DNA from: an uncultured Clostridia bacterium
GTDB lineage: Bacteria; Bacillota; Clostridia; TANB77; CAG-508
Direction of reading: 5' to 3'
Assembly: GCA_934157035.1 (NCBI GenBank)
Contig: CAKPHG010000007.1
Span: 1 to 64,000 of the forward strand
Length of the DNA: 64,000 nt
In this document: piece by piece, positions 17,603 to 27,211 of the stretch
Position numbering within the stretch: position 1 is the first letter of the stretch
Layout: each line of letters opens with the position of its first letter
Made by a program: the position numbers and the translations under genes
The notes under the pieces: generated by a model
The model's database searches: none
The model's input: only the letters and a program-made list of their open reading frames with translations
Told to the model about the DNA's origin: nothing

Positions 17603-17968
17603 ATGGCTCGTATAGCAGGAGTAGATTTACCTAGAGAAAAAAGAGTAGAAATAGGACTTACTTATATATATGGTATTGGACTATCAACTTCTCAAAAAAT
17701 ATTAAAAGATGCTGGTGTAAATCCAGATACAAGAGTAAAAGATTTAACAGCAGAGCAAGAACAAGCAATTAGAAAAGCAATGGAAGGAATTACTGTAGAA
17801 GGTGATTTAAGAAGAGAAGTTGCATTAAACATTAAAAGATTAACAGAAATTGGTTGTTATAGAGGATTAAGACATAGAAGAGGTCTTCCAGTAAGAGGAC
17901 AAAGAACAAAAACTAACGCTCGTACAAGAAAAGGACCAAGAAAATTAGTAAGCAAAAGTAAAAAATAG
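17603..17968 (+). CDS. rpsM: 30S ribosomal protein S13
   Basis: S13 bridges the 30S head to the 50S subunit. The GTG/ATG at 17585 lies before the ribosome site; GGAGGTG at 17588 sets ATG 17603, giving [26 protein letters not shown] and 121 residues. [28 protein letters not shown] is the usual basic C-terminus. Confidence 0.97.
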   Translation: MARIAGVDLPREKRVEIGLTYIYGIGLSTSQKILKDAGVNPDTRVKDLTAEQEQAIRKAMEGITVEGDLRREVALNIKRLTEIGCYRGLRHRRGLPVRGQRTKTNARTRKGPRKLVSKSKK

Positions 17969-17994
17969 AAATTAGGAGAGCATAAAAAATAAAT

Positions 17995-18062
17995 CATAAA
18001 TTCACATAAGTGGAAAAATATTTCACTAGTGAAAATGAAAAAAGTAAAAATGTGTCCCCTAC
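17995..18062 (+). repeat. GGGACA palindromic repeat, diverged copy 4 (rpsM-rpsK spacer)
   Basis: AATTCACATAAGTGG, AGTGAAAAT and the right end AAATGTGTCCCCTAC match the family frame, but the inner stem has changed to TATTTCACTAGTGAAAAT. It is followed by AAAAAATAGGAGG, the rpsK ribosome site. Confidence 0.6.
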
Positions 18063-18087
18063 ATATAAAAAATAGGAGGTAAAATAA

Positions 18088-18486
18088 ATGGCAAAGCCTG
18101 TAACAAAAAGAACAACAACTAGAAGAAGAGATAGAAAAAATATCGAAAAAGGTATGGCTCATATTCATTCTAGCTTTAATAATACAATAGTTACAATTAC
18201 AGATGTTCAAGGAAATGCACTTTCTTGGGCAAGTGCTGGAGAACTAGGATTTAAAGGTTCTAGAAAAAGCACACCATTTGCAGCAGGAGAAGCTGCAGAA
18301 ACAGCTGCAAAAGCAGCAATGGAACACGGTTTAAAATCAGTTGAAGTATTTGTAAAAGGACCTGGTTCAGGACGTGAAGCAGCAATCCGTTCATTACAAG
18401 CAGCTGGATTAGAAATAAGTAGCATTAAAGATGTTACACCAATTCCACACAATGGTTGTAGACCACCAAAAAGACGTAGAGTATAA
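18088..18486 (+). CDS. rpsK: 30S ribosomal protein S11
   Basis: S11 forms part of the mRNA exit/E-site platform with S7 and S18. [52 protein letters not shown] and the C-terminal [18 protein letters not shown] are diagnostic. It has 132 residues with TAGGAGGTAAAATAA before the ATG. Confidence 0.98.
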   Translation: MAKPVTKRTTTRRRDRKNIEKGMAHIHSSFNNTIVTITDVQGNALSWASAGELGFKGSRKSTPFAAGEAAETAAKAAMEHGLKSVEVFVKGPGSGREAAIRSLQAAGLEISSIKDVTPIPHNGCRPPKRRRV

Positions 18487-18513
18487 AAATAAAAAAGGAG
18501 AACATTAAAAAAC

Positions 18514-18589
18514 TGACATCATTAATTCACAAGAGTGGGACATATCTTGTCCCTAGTAAGATGGCAGAAGGTAAAGATGTGTCCCCTAC
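18514..18589 (+). repeat. GGGACA palindromic repeat, copy 5 (rpsK-rpsD spacer)
   Basis: TGACATCATTAATTCACAAG, GGGACATATCTTGTCCC, AGAAGGTAAAGATG and TGTCCCCTAC match copies 1 and 2 almost base for base. The GTAG before the stem is replaced by GAGT. The downstream AGGAGG of rpsD follows within 20 bases. Confidence 0.85.
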
Positions 18590-18614
18590 ATAAATTAAAG
18601 GAGGAAATATAAAA

Positions 18615-19241
18615 ATGGCAAGATATAAAGACGAACAATGCCGTATTTGCCGTAGAGAAGGACAAAAGTTATTCTTAAAAGGTTCAAGATGTTATACAGA
18701 TAAATGCAGTATTTCTAGAAGAAATTATGCGCCTGGACAAAATGGACAAAAGAAGAAAAAACTTTCAGAATATGGTACTCAATTAAGAGAAAAACAAAAA
18801 ACAAAAGCATTTTATGGAGTTGGTGAAAAACAATTCAGAAAATACTTTGATATGGCTTCTAATACAAAAGGTAAAACTGGTGAAGTTTTATTACAAATAT
18901 TAGAAAGCAGATTAGATAATGTAGTATACAGACTTGGATATGGAAGCTCAAGAGCTCAAGCAAGAATGTTAGTAACACATGGAGCTTTTGAAGTAAATGG
19001 TCATAAAGTAGATATACCATCATATTTAGTAAAAGCGGGAGATGTAATAGCAGTAAGAGAAACTAAAAAAGATAATGGAGCTATTAAATTAAATGTAGAA
19101 GAAAATGCAGCAAGACCAGTTCCAGAATGGTTAGAAAAAGACGTAGAAAAATTAAGTGGTAAAGTGGTAAGATTAGCATCTAGAGAAGATGTTGATATCC
19201 CAGTAGAAGAACATTTAATAGTAGAGCTTTACTCTAAATAA
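18615..19241 (+). CDS. rpsD: 30S ribosomal protein S4, zinc form
   Basis: S4 initiates 30S assembly and often regulates the alpha operon. [18 protein letters not shown] with a fourth Cys in DKCSISRR forms the N-terminal zinc site of the C+ form. The S4 RNA-binding domain is in [34 protein letters not shown]. It has 208 residues and AAAGGAGGAAATATAAAA before the ATG. Confidence 0.97.
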   Translation: MARYKDEQCRICRREGQKLFLKGSRCYTDKCSISRRNYAPGQNGQKKKKLSEYGTQLREKQKTKAFYGVGEKQFRKYFDMASNTKGKTGEVLLQILESRLDNVVYRLGYGSSRAQARMLVTHGAFEVNGHKVDIPSYLVKAGDVIAVRETKKDNGAIKLNVEENAARPVPEWLEKDVEKLSGKVVRLASREDVDIPVEEHLIVELYSK

Positions 19242-19244
19242 TAG

Positions 19245-19374
19245 TTAGAAGTTAGAAAATTAGAAACCAAAGCATAAAACTTCTAAAGAAGATAAAAGGA
19301 GAAGTAGAGTATGGAAAAGGTAAAAAGATTAGAAATTTAATTCTGACCTCTAACCTCTAATCTCTAACTTCTAA
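19245..19374 (+). repeat. Inverted repeat in the rpsD-rpoA spacer
   Basis: TTAGAAGTTAGA (19245-19256) faces TCTAACTTCTAA (19363-19374), a perfect 12-bp match. The right side is a run of near-heptads of the form CTCTAAC. It fills nearly the whole 150-base spacer and belongs to a different family from the GGGAC repeats. Confidence 0.6.
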
Positions 19375-19391
19375 GTAAATAGGAGGTAAAA

Positions 19392-20339
19392 ATGATAGAA
19401 TTTGAAAGGCCAAATATTAAATGCTTAGAAATAGACAATGAAACAAACTATGCAAAATTTGTTTGTGAGCCATTAGAACGTGGTTATGGAGTTACTATAG
19501 GTAATTCACTAAGAAGAATATTACTTTCTTCTTTACCAGGTGCAGCAATAACAAGTGTAAAAATTGAAGGTGTTGTACATGAATTTTCTACAATACCAAA
19601 TGTAGTAGAAGATGTTACAGAAATAATAGTAAATTTAAAAATGGTTAGATTAAAATTACATAAAAACGAAGAAAAAATAGTTCGTATAGATGTAAAAGGT
19701 GAAGGTGAAGTAAAAGCAGGAGATATTATCACAGACGATCAAGTTGAAGTATTAAATCCTGACCTACATATAGCTACTTTATCAGAAGGAGCACATCTTC
19801 AAATAGAAATGACTGTAGAAATGGGAAGAGGTTATAACTCAGCTGAAAAGAATAAAAAAGAGAATCAACCTTTAGGTGTATTACCAATAGACTCAATCTA
19901 CACACCTGTAAAAAAAGTAAACTATGCAGTAGAAAATACAAGAGTTGGTCAAAATATCGATTACGATAAACTAACAATTGAATTATGGACAGATGGAAGC
20001 TTAGCTCCATACGAAGCATTAAGCTTAGCTGCAAAAGTTATGACAGGACATTTAGAATTATTTATAGATTTATCAGAAACTGCAAAAAACACACAAGTAA
20101 TGATAGAAAAAGAAGAAAATAAGAAAGAAAAAGTCTTAGAAATGACAATAGAAGATTTAGAGTTATCTGTAAGATCATTTAATTGTCTAAAAAGAGCTGG
20201 TATTTCAACAGTAGAAGATATTACTAATATGACAGAATCAGAAATGATGAAAGTAAGAAATCTAGGAAAGAAATCTTTAGATGAAGTAACATTTAAATTA
20301 CGTTCATTAGGTTTAGATTTTGCCAAAGAAGAAGAGTAA
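19392..20339 (+). CDS. rpoA: RNA polymerase alpha subunit
   Basis: RpoA dimerises to start RNA polymerase assembly, and its C-terminal domain contacts UP elements and activators. The N-terminal domain shows [27 protein letters not shown], and the C-terminal domain [22 protein letters not shown] and [14 protein letters not shown]. The 315-residue length is normal. AGGAGGTAAAA precedes the ATG. It lies between rpsD and rplQ. Confidence 0.98.
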   Translation: MIEFERPNIKCLEIDNETNYAKFVCEPLERGYGVTIGNSLRRILLSSLPGAAITSVKIEGVVHEFSTIPNVVEDVTEIIVNLKMVRLKLHKNEEKIVRIDVKGEGEVKAGDIITDDQVEVLNPDLHIATLSEGAHLQIEMTVEMGRGYNSAEKNKKENQPLGVLPIDSIYTPVKKVNYAVENTRVGQNIDYDKLTIELWTDGSLAPYEALSLAAKVMTGHLELFIDLSETAKNTQVMIEKEENKKEKVLEMTIEDLELSVRSFNCLKRAGISTVEDITNMTESEMMKVRNLGKKSLDEVTFKLRSLGLDFAKEEE

Positions 20340-20353
20340 AAATAAAATAATAA

Positions 20354-20373
20354 GTAAGGAAAGAATACCTTAC
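20354..20373 (+). repeat. GGGACA repeat remnant before rplQ
   Basis: GTAAGGAAAGAATACCTTAC is a short hairpin equal to the outer ends of the repeat family. It continues CAAGAAATAGGAGG, parallel to CGAGAAATGGAGG before rplV. Confidence 0.5.
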
Positions 20374-20395
20374 CAAGAAATAGGAGGAAAACAAA

Positions 20396-20920
20396 GTGGC
20401 AGTAAATAGAAAATTAGGTAGAACAACAGACATTCGTAATGCAATGTTAAAAACTGGTTTAACAGACTTAATTTTACACGGAAAAATTCAAACCACAGAA
20501 GCAAGAGCCAAAGAAATAAAATCAATGGCTGATAGCATTATTTCCTTAGCAATAAAAGAAAAAGATAATTTTGAAATGGTAGATGTAAAAGTTGTAAAAG
20601 CAAAATTAGATAATAAAGGAAATAAAGAAACAGAGCTTGTAAAAAGCAAAAATGGTAAAGAATATTTAAGAGTTGTAAAAGAAGAAAAAACAGAAAAAAG
20701 ACAAAAAGATATGCCAACAAGATTAAATGCTAGAAGAAAAATGATGAGAATGATGAATAAGGTAAAAGATGAAAATGGAAACAATATCGATTTACCAGCA
20801 AAATTATTCAATGAAATAGCTCCAAAATATGAAGGTAGAGTTGGTGGTTATACACGTATAATCAAAGCTGGACCACGTAGAGGAGACGCAGCAGAAGTTG
20901 TAATTTTACAATTAGTTTAA
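20396..20920 (+). CDS. rplQ: 50S ribosomal protein L17 with internal insertion
   Basis: L17 lies at the back of the tunnel exit. It starts with GTG at 20396 after AGGAGGAAAACAAA. The family blocks [39 protein letters not shown] and [25 protein letters not shown] are intact. At 174 residues it is about 50 longer than the usual 115-130, because of a lysine-rich segment roughly between residues 60 and 140 ([20 protein letters not shown] onward). The extra region looks like a lineage insertion, not a frame error. Confidence 0.95.
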   Translation: MAVNRKLGRTTDIRNAMLKTGLTDLILHGKIQTTEARAKEIKSMADSIISLAIKEKDNFEMVDVKVVKAKLDNKGNKETELVKSKNGKEYLRVVKEEKTEKRQKDMPTRLNARRKMMRMMNKVKDENGNNIDLPAKLFNEIAPKYEGRVGGYTRIIKAGPRRGDAAEVVILQLV

Positions 20921-20936
20921 TAAATATTAAGATAAA

Positions 20937-20963
20937 AAAGCCTAGTTAACTAGGTTTTTTTAT
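20937..20963 (+). terminator. Terminator after rplQ
   Basis: The perfect palindrome CCTAGTTAACTAGG is flanked by an A-run and followed by seven T. It ends the adk/alpha-type ribosomal transcript. Confidence 0.9.
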
Positions 20964-20998
20964 TTTAAATAAAAAAATGACAAATTTTACTAAAACAC

Positions 20999-21027
20999 TT
21001 GTATTCTAAGAAAAAATAGTGTATACT
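20999..21027 (+). promoter_or_regulatory. Promoter of the rimP-nusA-infB operon
   Basis: TTGTAT at 20999-21004 and TATACT at 21022-21027 with a 17-base spacer. Confidence 0.7.
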
Positions 21028-21052
21028 AATAATGTAAACAAAATGAATTAGC

Positions 21053-21081
21053 AAAGAGCGGAAACCAATTCCGCTCTTTAC
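21053..21081 (+). promoter_or_regulatory. Leader hairpin before rimP
   Basis: AAAGAGCGGAA and TTCCGCTCTTT form an 11-bp GC-containing stem with a short ACCAA loop in the 5' leader. It lacks a full T-run. It may be an attenuator or an RNA-stability stem for the nusA operon. Confidence 0.6.
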
Positions 21082-21104
21082 TTGTATAATAAGGAGGAAA
21101 GTTA

Positions 21105-21566
21105 TTGGCAAGCATTGAAGAAAAAGTAGAAAGCTTAATAAAAGAAAAAGTTCAAGATTTAGGATATAAACTTTATGATATACAGTATTCAAAAGAAGGA
21201 AAAGATTATTTTTTAAGAATTTTTATAGACAAAGAAGATGGAATAGATTTAAATGATTGTGAAAAAGTAAGCAATGAAATAAATCCACTGCTTGATGAAA
21301 AAGATTTTATAAAAGAGATGTATTTCTTGGAAGTTTCATCACCAGGAGTTGAAAGAATATTAAGAAAAGATGAACATTTAAAAGATGCATTAGGTAAAGA
21401 AGTAGAGGTAAAATTGTTTAAACCTATAGAAAAACAAAAAGAGTTTATAGGAATTTTAGAAAATTACGATGAAGAAAAAATAATACTTAAGTTAGAAGAA
21501 AACGAAGAGCAAAAAGAAATAGAAAGAAAAAATATTTCGTTAATGAAATTAAAATTTAATTGGTAA
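21105..21566 (+). CDS. rimP: Ribosome maturation factor RimP
   Basis: RimP assists 30S maturation. The start is TTG at 21105, 8 bases after AAGGAGG. LGYKLYDIQYSKEGKDYFLRIFIDKEDGIDLNDCEKVS and YFLEVSSPGVERIL identify the family; 153 residues is normal. It is the first gene of the classical rimP-nusA-rnpM-ylxQ-infB-rbfA operon. Confidence 0.94.
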   Translation: MASIEEKVESLIKEKVQDLGYKLYDIQYSKEGKDYFLRIFIDKEDGIDLNDCEKVSNEINPLLDEKDFIKEMYFLEVSSPGVERILRKDEHLKDALGKEVEVKLFKPIEKQKEFIGILENYDEEKIILKLEENEEQKEIERKNISLMKLKFNW

Positions 21567-21642
21567 AGTATAGAAAAGAAATTAAATTGTAAAATTAAAA
21601 ATTGAAATTTAAATATAAAATAAAGAAAGGATTGATTAAAAA

Positions 21643-22773
21643 ATGAAGAAAAAAGAAAAAAAAGGAAATGAACCAGCAATAGATAGTACAAACTTAATTT
21701 TAGCAATGGAGGAACTTGGAAAAGAGAGTGGAATTCAAAAAGAATATTTATTAGATGCTATTGAAACAGCATTAGTTACAGCTTATAAGAAAAACTACGA
21801 TTGTGAAGACGAAAATGTAAAAATTACAATGGATAAAGAAACAGGAGAAATCCATGTATATATGCAAAAAGAAATAGTAGAAGATGTAGAAAATCCAAAA
21901 ACACAAATGTCAATAGAAGAAGCAAAAGCAATAGATAAAAAGTATAAAATTGGTGATGTATATGAACAAGAACTAGTACCTAAGAATTTTGGAAGAATTG
22001 CAGCAGGAACAGCTAAGCAAGTAATTATTCAAAAAATAAGAGAAGCATCAAGAGAATTCTTATACAATGAATATAACGAAAGAAAAGGAGAAATAGTTTC
22101 AGGAATAGTTCAAAAGGCAGATGGAGGAGTAGTTGTTGTAGACTTAGGTAGAATAGAAGGAATAATGACAGTTAAAGAACAAATACCAACAGAAAAATAT
22201 CATGTAAATGATAAAATAAGAGCTTGTATTATAGATGTAGAAAGAGGATTAAAAGGAAGTACACAAGTTATGATTTCAAGAGCTCACAATGATTTTGTAA
22301 GAAAATTATTTGAACTTGAAATTCCAGAGATATATGAAGGACTAATAGAAATTAAAAGTGTTTCAAGAGATCCAGGAAATAGATGCAAAGTAGCTGTATA
22401 CTCACAAAATCCAAATATAGATCCCGTAGGTTCTTGTGTAGGACAAAAAGGAATACGTATACAAAATATTATAAATGAATTAAATGGAGAAAAAATAGAC
22501 GTTATTGAATGGAATGAAGATCCAGCAATTTATATTTCATCAGCATTACTTCCAGCACAAGTAATGGCAGTAGATATAAAAGAAGAAGAACATTTTGCTC
22601 AAGTAATAGTACCAGATGATCAATTATCTTTAGCAATAGGAAAAGCAGGACAAAATGCAAGATTAGCAGCTAAACTTACAAATTGGAAAATAGATATTAA
22701 GAGTGAAAGTCAATTTAGAGAAATGATACAAAATATGCAAAACGAAGAAAAGACTGAAGAAGTAGAAGAATAG
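21643..22773 (+). CDS. nusA: Transcription elongation/termination factor NusA
   Basis: NusA modulates pausing, termination and antitermination. The N-terminal domain includes DAIETALVTAYKKNY; the S1 domain starts near VSGIVQKADGGVVVVDLG; two KH domains show GSCVGQKGIRIQNIINELNGE and LAIGKAGQNARLAAKLT. At 376 residues it lacks the C-terminal acidic repeats of Proteobacteria, as is usual in Bacillota. AGAAAGGATTG precedes the ATG. Confidence 0.97.
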   Translation: MKKKEKKGNEPAIDSTNLILAMEELGKESGIQKEYLLDAIETALVTAYKKNYDCEDENVKITMDKETGEIHVYMQKEIVEDVENPKTQMSIEEAKAIDKKYKIGDVYEQELVPKNFGRIAAGTAKQVIIQKIREASREFLYNEYNERKGEIVSGIVQKADGGVVVVDLGRIEGIMTVKEQIPTEKYHVNDKIRACIIDVERGLKGSTQVMISRAHNDFVRKLFELEIPEIYEGLIEIKSVSRDPGNRCKVAVYSQNPNIDPVGSCVGQKGIRIQNIINELNGEKIDVIEWNEDPAIYISSALLPAQVMAVDIKEEEHFAQVIVPDDQLSLAIGKAGQNARLAAKLTNWKIDIKSESQFREMIQNMQNEEKTEEVEE

Positions 22774-22830
22774 AAGTACTAGGAATAAACAGCTAGTCTT
22801 AGAATAGAATAAAATAAAGGTGTGATTAAT

Positions 22831-23091
22831 TTGAAAGATATACCAAAACGTACATGTATAGGTTGCAACGAAATAAAAAATAAAAAAGATTTAATAAGAG
22901 TAGTAAAAAATAAAAACGGAGAGATTTTTGTAGATAAAACAGGAAAAGCAAATGGAAGAGGAGCCTATATTTGTAATAATATAGAATGCTTAGAAAAAGC
23001 TATAAAAACTAAAAGGTTAGAAAGAACTTTTGAAGTTGCAATAGAATCTCAAGTATACGAAAATTTGAGAGGTGAAATGCTTGGAAAATAA
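22831..23091 (+). CDS. rnpM: RNase P modulator RnpM (YlxR family)
   Basis: YlxR/RnpM is a small RNA-binding protein recently linked to RNase P. The frame opens at GTG 22822, but AAAGGTG lies inside that stretch and gives good spacing to TTG 22831, so MKDIPKRTCIGC is the preferred start (86 residues). RTCIGCNEIKNKKDLIRVV and GKANGRGAYICNN are the family blocks, with Cys pairs in CIGC and ICNNIEC. It overlaps the next gene. Confidence 0.9.
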   Translation: MKDIPKRTCIGCNEIKNKKDLIRVVKNKNGEIFVDKTGKANGRGAYICNNIECLEKAIKTKRLERTFEVAIESQVYENLRGEMLGK

Positions 23092-23404
23092 TAAGAAAAT
23101 ATATGGTTTATTAGGGCTAGCAAGAAGAGCTGGAAAGCTGAGTTTTGGTACTGAAAGTTCAAAAGAGATAATAGAAAAGAATAAAGCAAAATTGGTAATA
23201 GTTGCAGAAGATTGCAGTGAAAGAACAAAGAAAAATTTTAAACAATTATGCGAAAATTATAATACAGAAATTAGAATTATAGGTAATATTGAAGAAATAA
23301 GTAAAAGTATAGGACAAGTAAATAAAGCTGTAATTGTAGTTAAAGATGAAAATTTTGCAAAAGAATTGATGAAAATAATTGATGGGGGTGAAGTTATTGG
23401 GTAA
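23081..23404 (+). CDS. ylxQ: L7Ae/YlxQ-family K-turn-binding protein
   Basis: YlxQ-type proteins bind kink-turn RNAs. A GTG at 23072 is possible, but GAGAGGTG is correctly spaced for TTG 23081, giving 107 residues beginning [49 protein letters not shown] is the L7Ae core. It overlaps rnpM upstream by 11 bases and infB downstream, as in other Bacillota. Confidence 0.88.
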   Translation: MENNKKIYGLLGLARRAGKLSFGTESSKEIIEKNKAKLVIVAEDCSERTKKNFKQLCENYNTEIRIIGNIEEISKSIGQVNKAVIVVKDENFAKELMKIIDGGEVIG

Positions 23405-26258
23405 GATAAAAATTCATGAATTAGCAAAGGAAATGGGCTTAACCAGTAAAGAAGTAATTGAAAAAGCAATAAAGCTTGGAATAGAAGCAAAAACACACAT
23501 GAGTGGTGTAGATGAAAATGAAGCAGAAAAAATAAAATCAGCTTTTGGAAAGGAAAGAAAAGAAGAAATTAAAAAGGAAGAAAATAAGAAAGAAGAAAAG
23601 AAAAACGAAACACCTGTAATAATAAGAAGACAAGTAATTATTACAGATGAAGAAAAAGATAAAGAAAAAGAGCAAAAGCAAAAAGAACAAAAAGGAAAAC
23701 AAGTTGGATTTGTAGAAAGAAACAAAAATGCAGACTATAATATTGTGTATAGAAATAAGCCTACTAAACCAATGACTGTAAGTGAACTTTTTGGAATAGG
23801 AAAGAAAGAAGAAGCTAAAAAAGAAGAAAAGAAAGAGGAAATTAGCAAAAAAGAAGAAATTATGACAGAGAAAGTAGTAGAAAAAAAAGAAAAAACAGAA
23901 AATGTAGAACAAAAAAGAACAGAAAGAAGCTTTGAAAACAATAGACAAAATAATAGATATAATAATCAAAATTCTTTTCAAAATCGTAATAATAATCAAA
24001 ACAGAGATAACAGAGATAATAGAGAAAATAGACCAGGAAGAGATAATAGAGGAAACTTCCAAAATAGAGATAATAATGGCTTTCAAAAGCGTGATAATAA
24101 TTTTAGAAACAATCAAAATAGAAATCAAAATGGAGGAAACTTTAATCGTGAAAGAAGACCATTAGATGATAGAGGAATTGACAAAAATATAAAAGACATA
24201 ATGGCTACAGATATTGTAGAAAAGGAAAACCAAAGAGATTTTGCTTCAAAAGCAATAGATAAAGTTAAATCAGAAAGAAAAGAAGAAAAAAATCAAAAAG
24301 CAAACAAAAATAAAAAAGGCGGAAGATTTAACGAAGAATTTGATGGTGGAAAATTAAAAGATTTAAAACAAGTAGATAGACTATCAAATATGTTTGATGA
24401 TCAAGAAGGTGGAATGCTTGATTATTATGATTTAACTACAGCGAGAGGAAAAAGAAATAAAAAGAAAGCATCTAAGACTCAAGAAGAAAGAACTCAAAAA
24501 ATATTTAAGTTAACAGAAATTACAATTCCAGAATCTATAACAGTTAAAGATTTAGCAGTAGAATTAAAGAAAACATCAGCAGAAGTTATTAAAAAACTAT
24601 TTGGATTTGGAATAATGGCAACAATAAATAATGAGTTAGATTTTGATACAGCATATTTAGTTGCAGAAGAATTTGGTGTAAATGCAACTAAAAAGGAAAG
24701 TGTAAAAGAAGAAGATATTTTATTTGACGACTCAGAAGATAAAGAAGATGAATTACAACCAAGACCACCAGTAGTTGTTGTTATGGGACACGTAGACCAT
24801 GGTAAAACATCTTTGCTAGATGCAATTCGTAAAACTAATGTAATTGAAGGAGAAGCAGGAGGAATTACACAAGCAATAGGTGCTTACATGGTAAATATAA
24901 ATGGAAGAGATATTACTTTCTTAGATACACCAGGTCACGAAGCATTTACAAGTATGCGTGCCAGAGGTGCACAAATTACAGATATAGCAATATTAGTAGT
25001 TGCTGCAAATGATGGTGTTATGCCACAAACTGTAGAAGCTATTAACCATGCTAAAGCTGCGGGAATTCCAATTATAGTTGCAGTAAACAAAATAGATTTA
25101 CCAGAAGCAAATGTAGACAAAGTAAAACAAGAATTAATGAAATATGAATTAGTACCAGAAGAATGGGGTGGAGATACAATTTATGTTCCTATCTCAGCAA
25201 AACAACATACAAATATTGATGAATTATTAGAAATGGTACTATTACAAGCAGATGTATTAGAACTAAAAGCAAATCCTAATAAACAAGCTAAAGGTGCAGT
25301 TATAGAAGCAAGATTAGATAAAGCTAAAGGACCAATAGCATCAATGTTAGTACAAAGAGGAACATTAGATGTAGGAGACACAATAGTTGTAGGTTCTTCA
25401 ATCGGTAGAATTAGAGCAATGAAAAATGATAAAGGCCAAATGGTAAAAAAAGCCGGACCATCTACACCAGTTGAAATAATGGGATTAACAGAAGTTCCAG
25501 AGTCTGGAGAAGTATTCTATGAAGTTAAAGATGAAAAAATGGCAAAACACTTAATAGAAAGAAGAAAACGTGCACAAAGAGAAAAATCTATAAATCAAAT
25601 GGCACCAGTTACTTTAGACAACTTGTTTAGCCAAATGGAAGAAGGAAAATTAAAACAATTAAATATTATTGTTAAAGCAGATGTACAAGGAAGTGCGGAA
25701 GCATTAAAACAATCTTTAGAAAAATTATCTGATGAAGAAGTAAGAGTAAGAGTTATACACAGTGCAGCAGGAGCTGTTACAGAGTCTGATGTAACTTTAG
25801 CTAAAGTATCAAATGCTATTATAATTGCATTTAATGTAAGACCAGTTGCGACAGCAAAACAAGCTGCTGAAAAAGAAGAAGTTGAAATAAAACAATATTC
25901 AGTTATATACCAAGCAATAGATGATGTTAAAGCAGCAATGAAGGGTATGCTTGATCCAATTTATGAGGAAAAAGTTATTGGTAATGTTGAAGTAAGACAA
26001 GTATTTAAAGTTTCAAATGTAGGAACAATAGCAGGTGCATACGTATTAGAAGGAAAAATTGAAAGAAATGCAGGAGTAAGAGTATTACGTGAAAATGTTG
26101 TTATTCATGAAGGAAAGCTAGTATCTTTAAAACGTTTCAAAGATGATGTAAAAGAAGTTGCAAAAGGATATGAATGTGGTATGCAAATAGAAAATTACAA
26201 TGACTTAAAAGAAGGCGATATTATAGAAGTTTATGTCATGGAAGAAGTAAAAAGATAA
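23397..26258 (+). CDS. infB: Translation initiation factor IF-2
   Basis: IF-2 is the GTPase that brings initiator tRNA to the 30S subunit and joins subunits. A frame start at 23379 exists, but GGGGGTG 6 bases before TTG 23397 gives [21 protein letters not shown], the proper N-terminal domain (953 residues). A long Lys/Glu then Asn/Arg-rich linker follows (about residues 50-270). The G domain shows [23 protein letters not shown] and NKIDLP. The C-terminal C2 domain ends with [10 protein letters not shown]. It overlaps the end of ylxQ. Confidence 0.97.
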   Translation: MGKIKIHELAKEMGLTSKEVIEKAIKLGIEAKTHMSGVDENEAEKIKSAFGKERKEEIKKEENKKEEKKNETPVIIRRQVIITDEEKDKEKEQKQKEQKGKQVGFVERNKNADYNIVYRNKPTKPMTVSELFGIGKKEEAKKEEKKEEISKKEEIMTEKVVEKKEKTENVEQKRTERSFENNRQNNRYNNQNSFQNRNNNQNRDNRDNRENRPGRDNRGNFQNRDNNGFQKRDNNFRNNQNRNQNGGNFNRERRPLDDRGIDKNIKDIMATDIVEKENQRDFASKAIDKVKSERKEEKNQKANKNKKGGRFNEEFDGGKLKDLKQVDRLSNMFDDQEGGMLDYYDLTTARGKRNKKKASKTQEERTQKIFKLTEITIPESITVKDLAVELKKTSAEVIKKLFGFGIMATINNELDFDTAYLVAEEFGVNATKKESVKEEDILFDDSEDKEDELQPRPPVVVVMGHVDHGKTSLLDAIRKTNVIEGEAGGITQAIGAYMVNINGRDITFLDTPGHEAFTSMRARGAQITDIAILVVAANDGVMPQTVEAINHAKAAGIPIIVAVNKIDLPEANVDKVKQELMKYELVPEEWGGDTIYVPISAKQHTNIDELLEMVLLQADVLELKANPNKQAKGAVIEARLDKAKGPIASMLVQRGTLDVGDTIVVGSSIGRIRAMKNDKGQMVKKAGPSTPVEIMGLTEVPESGEVFYEVKDEKMAKHLIERRKRAQREKSINQMAPVTLDNLFSQMEEGKLKQLNIIVKADVQGSAEALKQSLEKLSDEEVRVRVIHSAAGAVTESDVTLAKVSNAIIIAFNVRPVATAKQAAEKEEVEIKQYSVIYQAIDDVKAAMKGMLDPIYEEKVIGNVEVRQVFKVSNVGTIAGAYVLEGKIERNAGVRVLRENVVIHEGKLVSLKRFKDDVKEVAKGYECGMQIENYNDLKEGDIIEVYVMEEVKR

Positions 26259-26272
26259 AAGGATGTGAGATA

Positions 26273-26833
26273 ATGTCAAAAAAGAAGAATAAAAAAATAA
26301 AAATTCCTAAAAATAGAGATATAGAGGAAATGATAGAACAAGAAGAAAATAATATAAGTTATATGACAATGGAAGACATAGTATATGAAATAGATCAAAA
26401 GAACTTACAAAAACAGAAGAGAGAAGAGTTCATTAAAGGTTTAAAACAAGAAAGTGAAAAAGTAGAACTCGAAAAGAAAATAGAAAGTCATAACAAAAGA
26501 ATAGAAGCACAAGAACATGATGAAAAAAGAAGAATAGAACTCTTAAAAGCAATGAACAAAGCAGAAAGGCAACCATCTATTGAAGAAATTGCAATAGAAA
26601 AGGAAATACAAGAGTTTTATAGAGAAGCACAAAGAAAAACAGACGAGTATATTAAAAACTATAATAAAAATAGTAACGAAAAAGAAAATCAAGAGAAAGT
26701 GAAGCAAAAAACAAAGAAAAAGCAAAATAATCATAAAGTAACAGGAACGGGAAATGTTTTTTGTTCAGAAGAGTTTAAAAAAATGTGGGAAGAATCTCAA
26801 AAAGAGAATGAACTAGATTCAGAAGAGAGATAA
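26273..26833 (+). CDS. Unrecognised charged coiled-coil protein, 186 aa
   Basis: I do not recognise a family. The protein is extremely charged and predicted helical: basic N-terminus MSKKKNKKIKIPKNRD, a long Glu/Lys segment resembling a coiled coil (residues about 40-140), a lysine-rich stretch, then a less charged end VTGTGNVFCSEEFKKMWEE finishing LDSEER. There is no membrane segment. It lies 15 bases after infB with a GGATGTGAGATA site and 11 bases before rbfA, so it is co-transcribed with translation factors, where no gene is normally present. Confidence 0.75.
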   Translation: MSKKKNKKIKIPKNRDIEEMIEQEENNISYMTMEDIVYEIDQKNLQKQKREEFIKGLKQESEKVELEKKIESHNKRIEAQEHDEKRRIELLKAMNKAERQPSIEEIAIEKEIQEFYREAQRKTDEYIKNYNKNSNEKENQEKVKQKTKKKQNNHKVTGTGNVFCSEEFKKMWEESQKENELDSEER

Positions 26834-26844
26834 AGGAGGGCGTT

Positions 26845-27192
26845 ATGCCAAAAAACGAAAATAGATTAAATCGTATTGATGAAGAGTTAAAAAAAGAACT
26901 TAGTCAGATTATTTCATATGAACTAAAGAACCCTGAGGTAACAGGAATGATTAGTGTAACAAGAGTAAAAATAACTCCAGACTTAAAATATGCAAAAGTC
27001 TATGTAAGCATTTTAAATTCTAAAAATGATGAAAAAACAATAGAAGGATTGAAAAAATCAGCAGGATTTATGAGAAGCCAAATAGCTAAAAGAATAAATC
27101 TAAGAATTACACCAGAATTGGTTTTTGAAAAAGATGATTCAATGGAATATGGAATGAAAATAGAGGCTATTTTAAAAGATTTAAACAAATAG
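26845..27192 (+). CDS. rbfA: Ribosome-binding factor A
   Basis: RbfA is a cold-shock 30S maturation factor with a KH fold. RLNRIDEELKKELSQIISYELKNPEV and SVTRVKITPDLKYAKVYVSI are the family blocks; 115 residues is usual. AAGGAGGGCGTT precedes the ATG. Confidence 0.96.
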   Translation: MPKNENRLNRIDEELKKELSQIISYELKNPEVTGMISVTRVKITPDLKYAKVYVSILNSKNDEKTIEGLKKSAGFMRSQIAKRINLRITPELVFEKDDSMEYGMKIEAILKDLNK

Positions 27193-27211
27193 TATCAAAA
27201 GGAGAGATAAA

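Noticed and set aside
6184..18589. The GGGACA repeats as a CRISPR array
   Set aside because: Copies are kilobases apart and separated by genes, are palindromic beyond CRISPR norms, and no cas genes are present.
23538..24128. A long minus-strand ORF inside infB
   Set aside because: It is Phe/Ser/Ile-rich, the usual antisense shadow of a Lys/Glu/Asn-rich coding region, and lacks a ribosome site.
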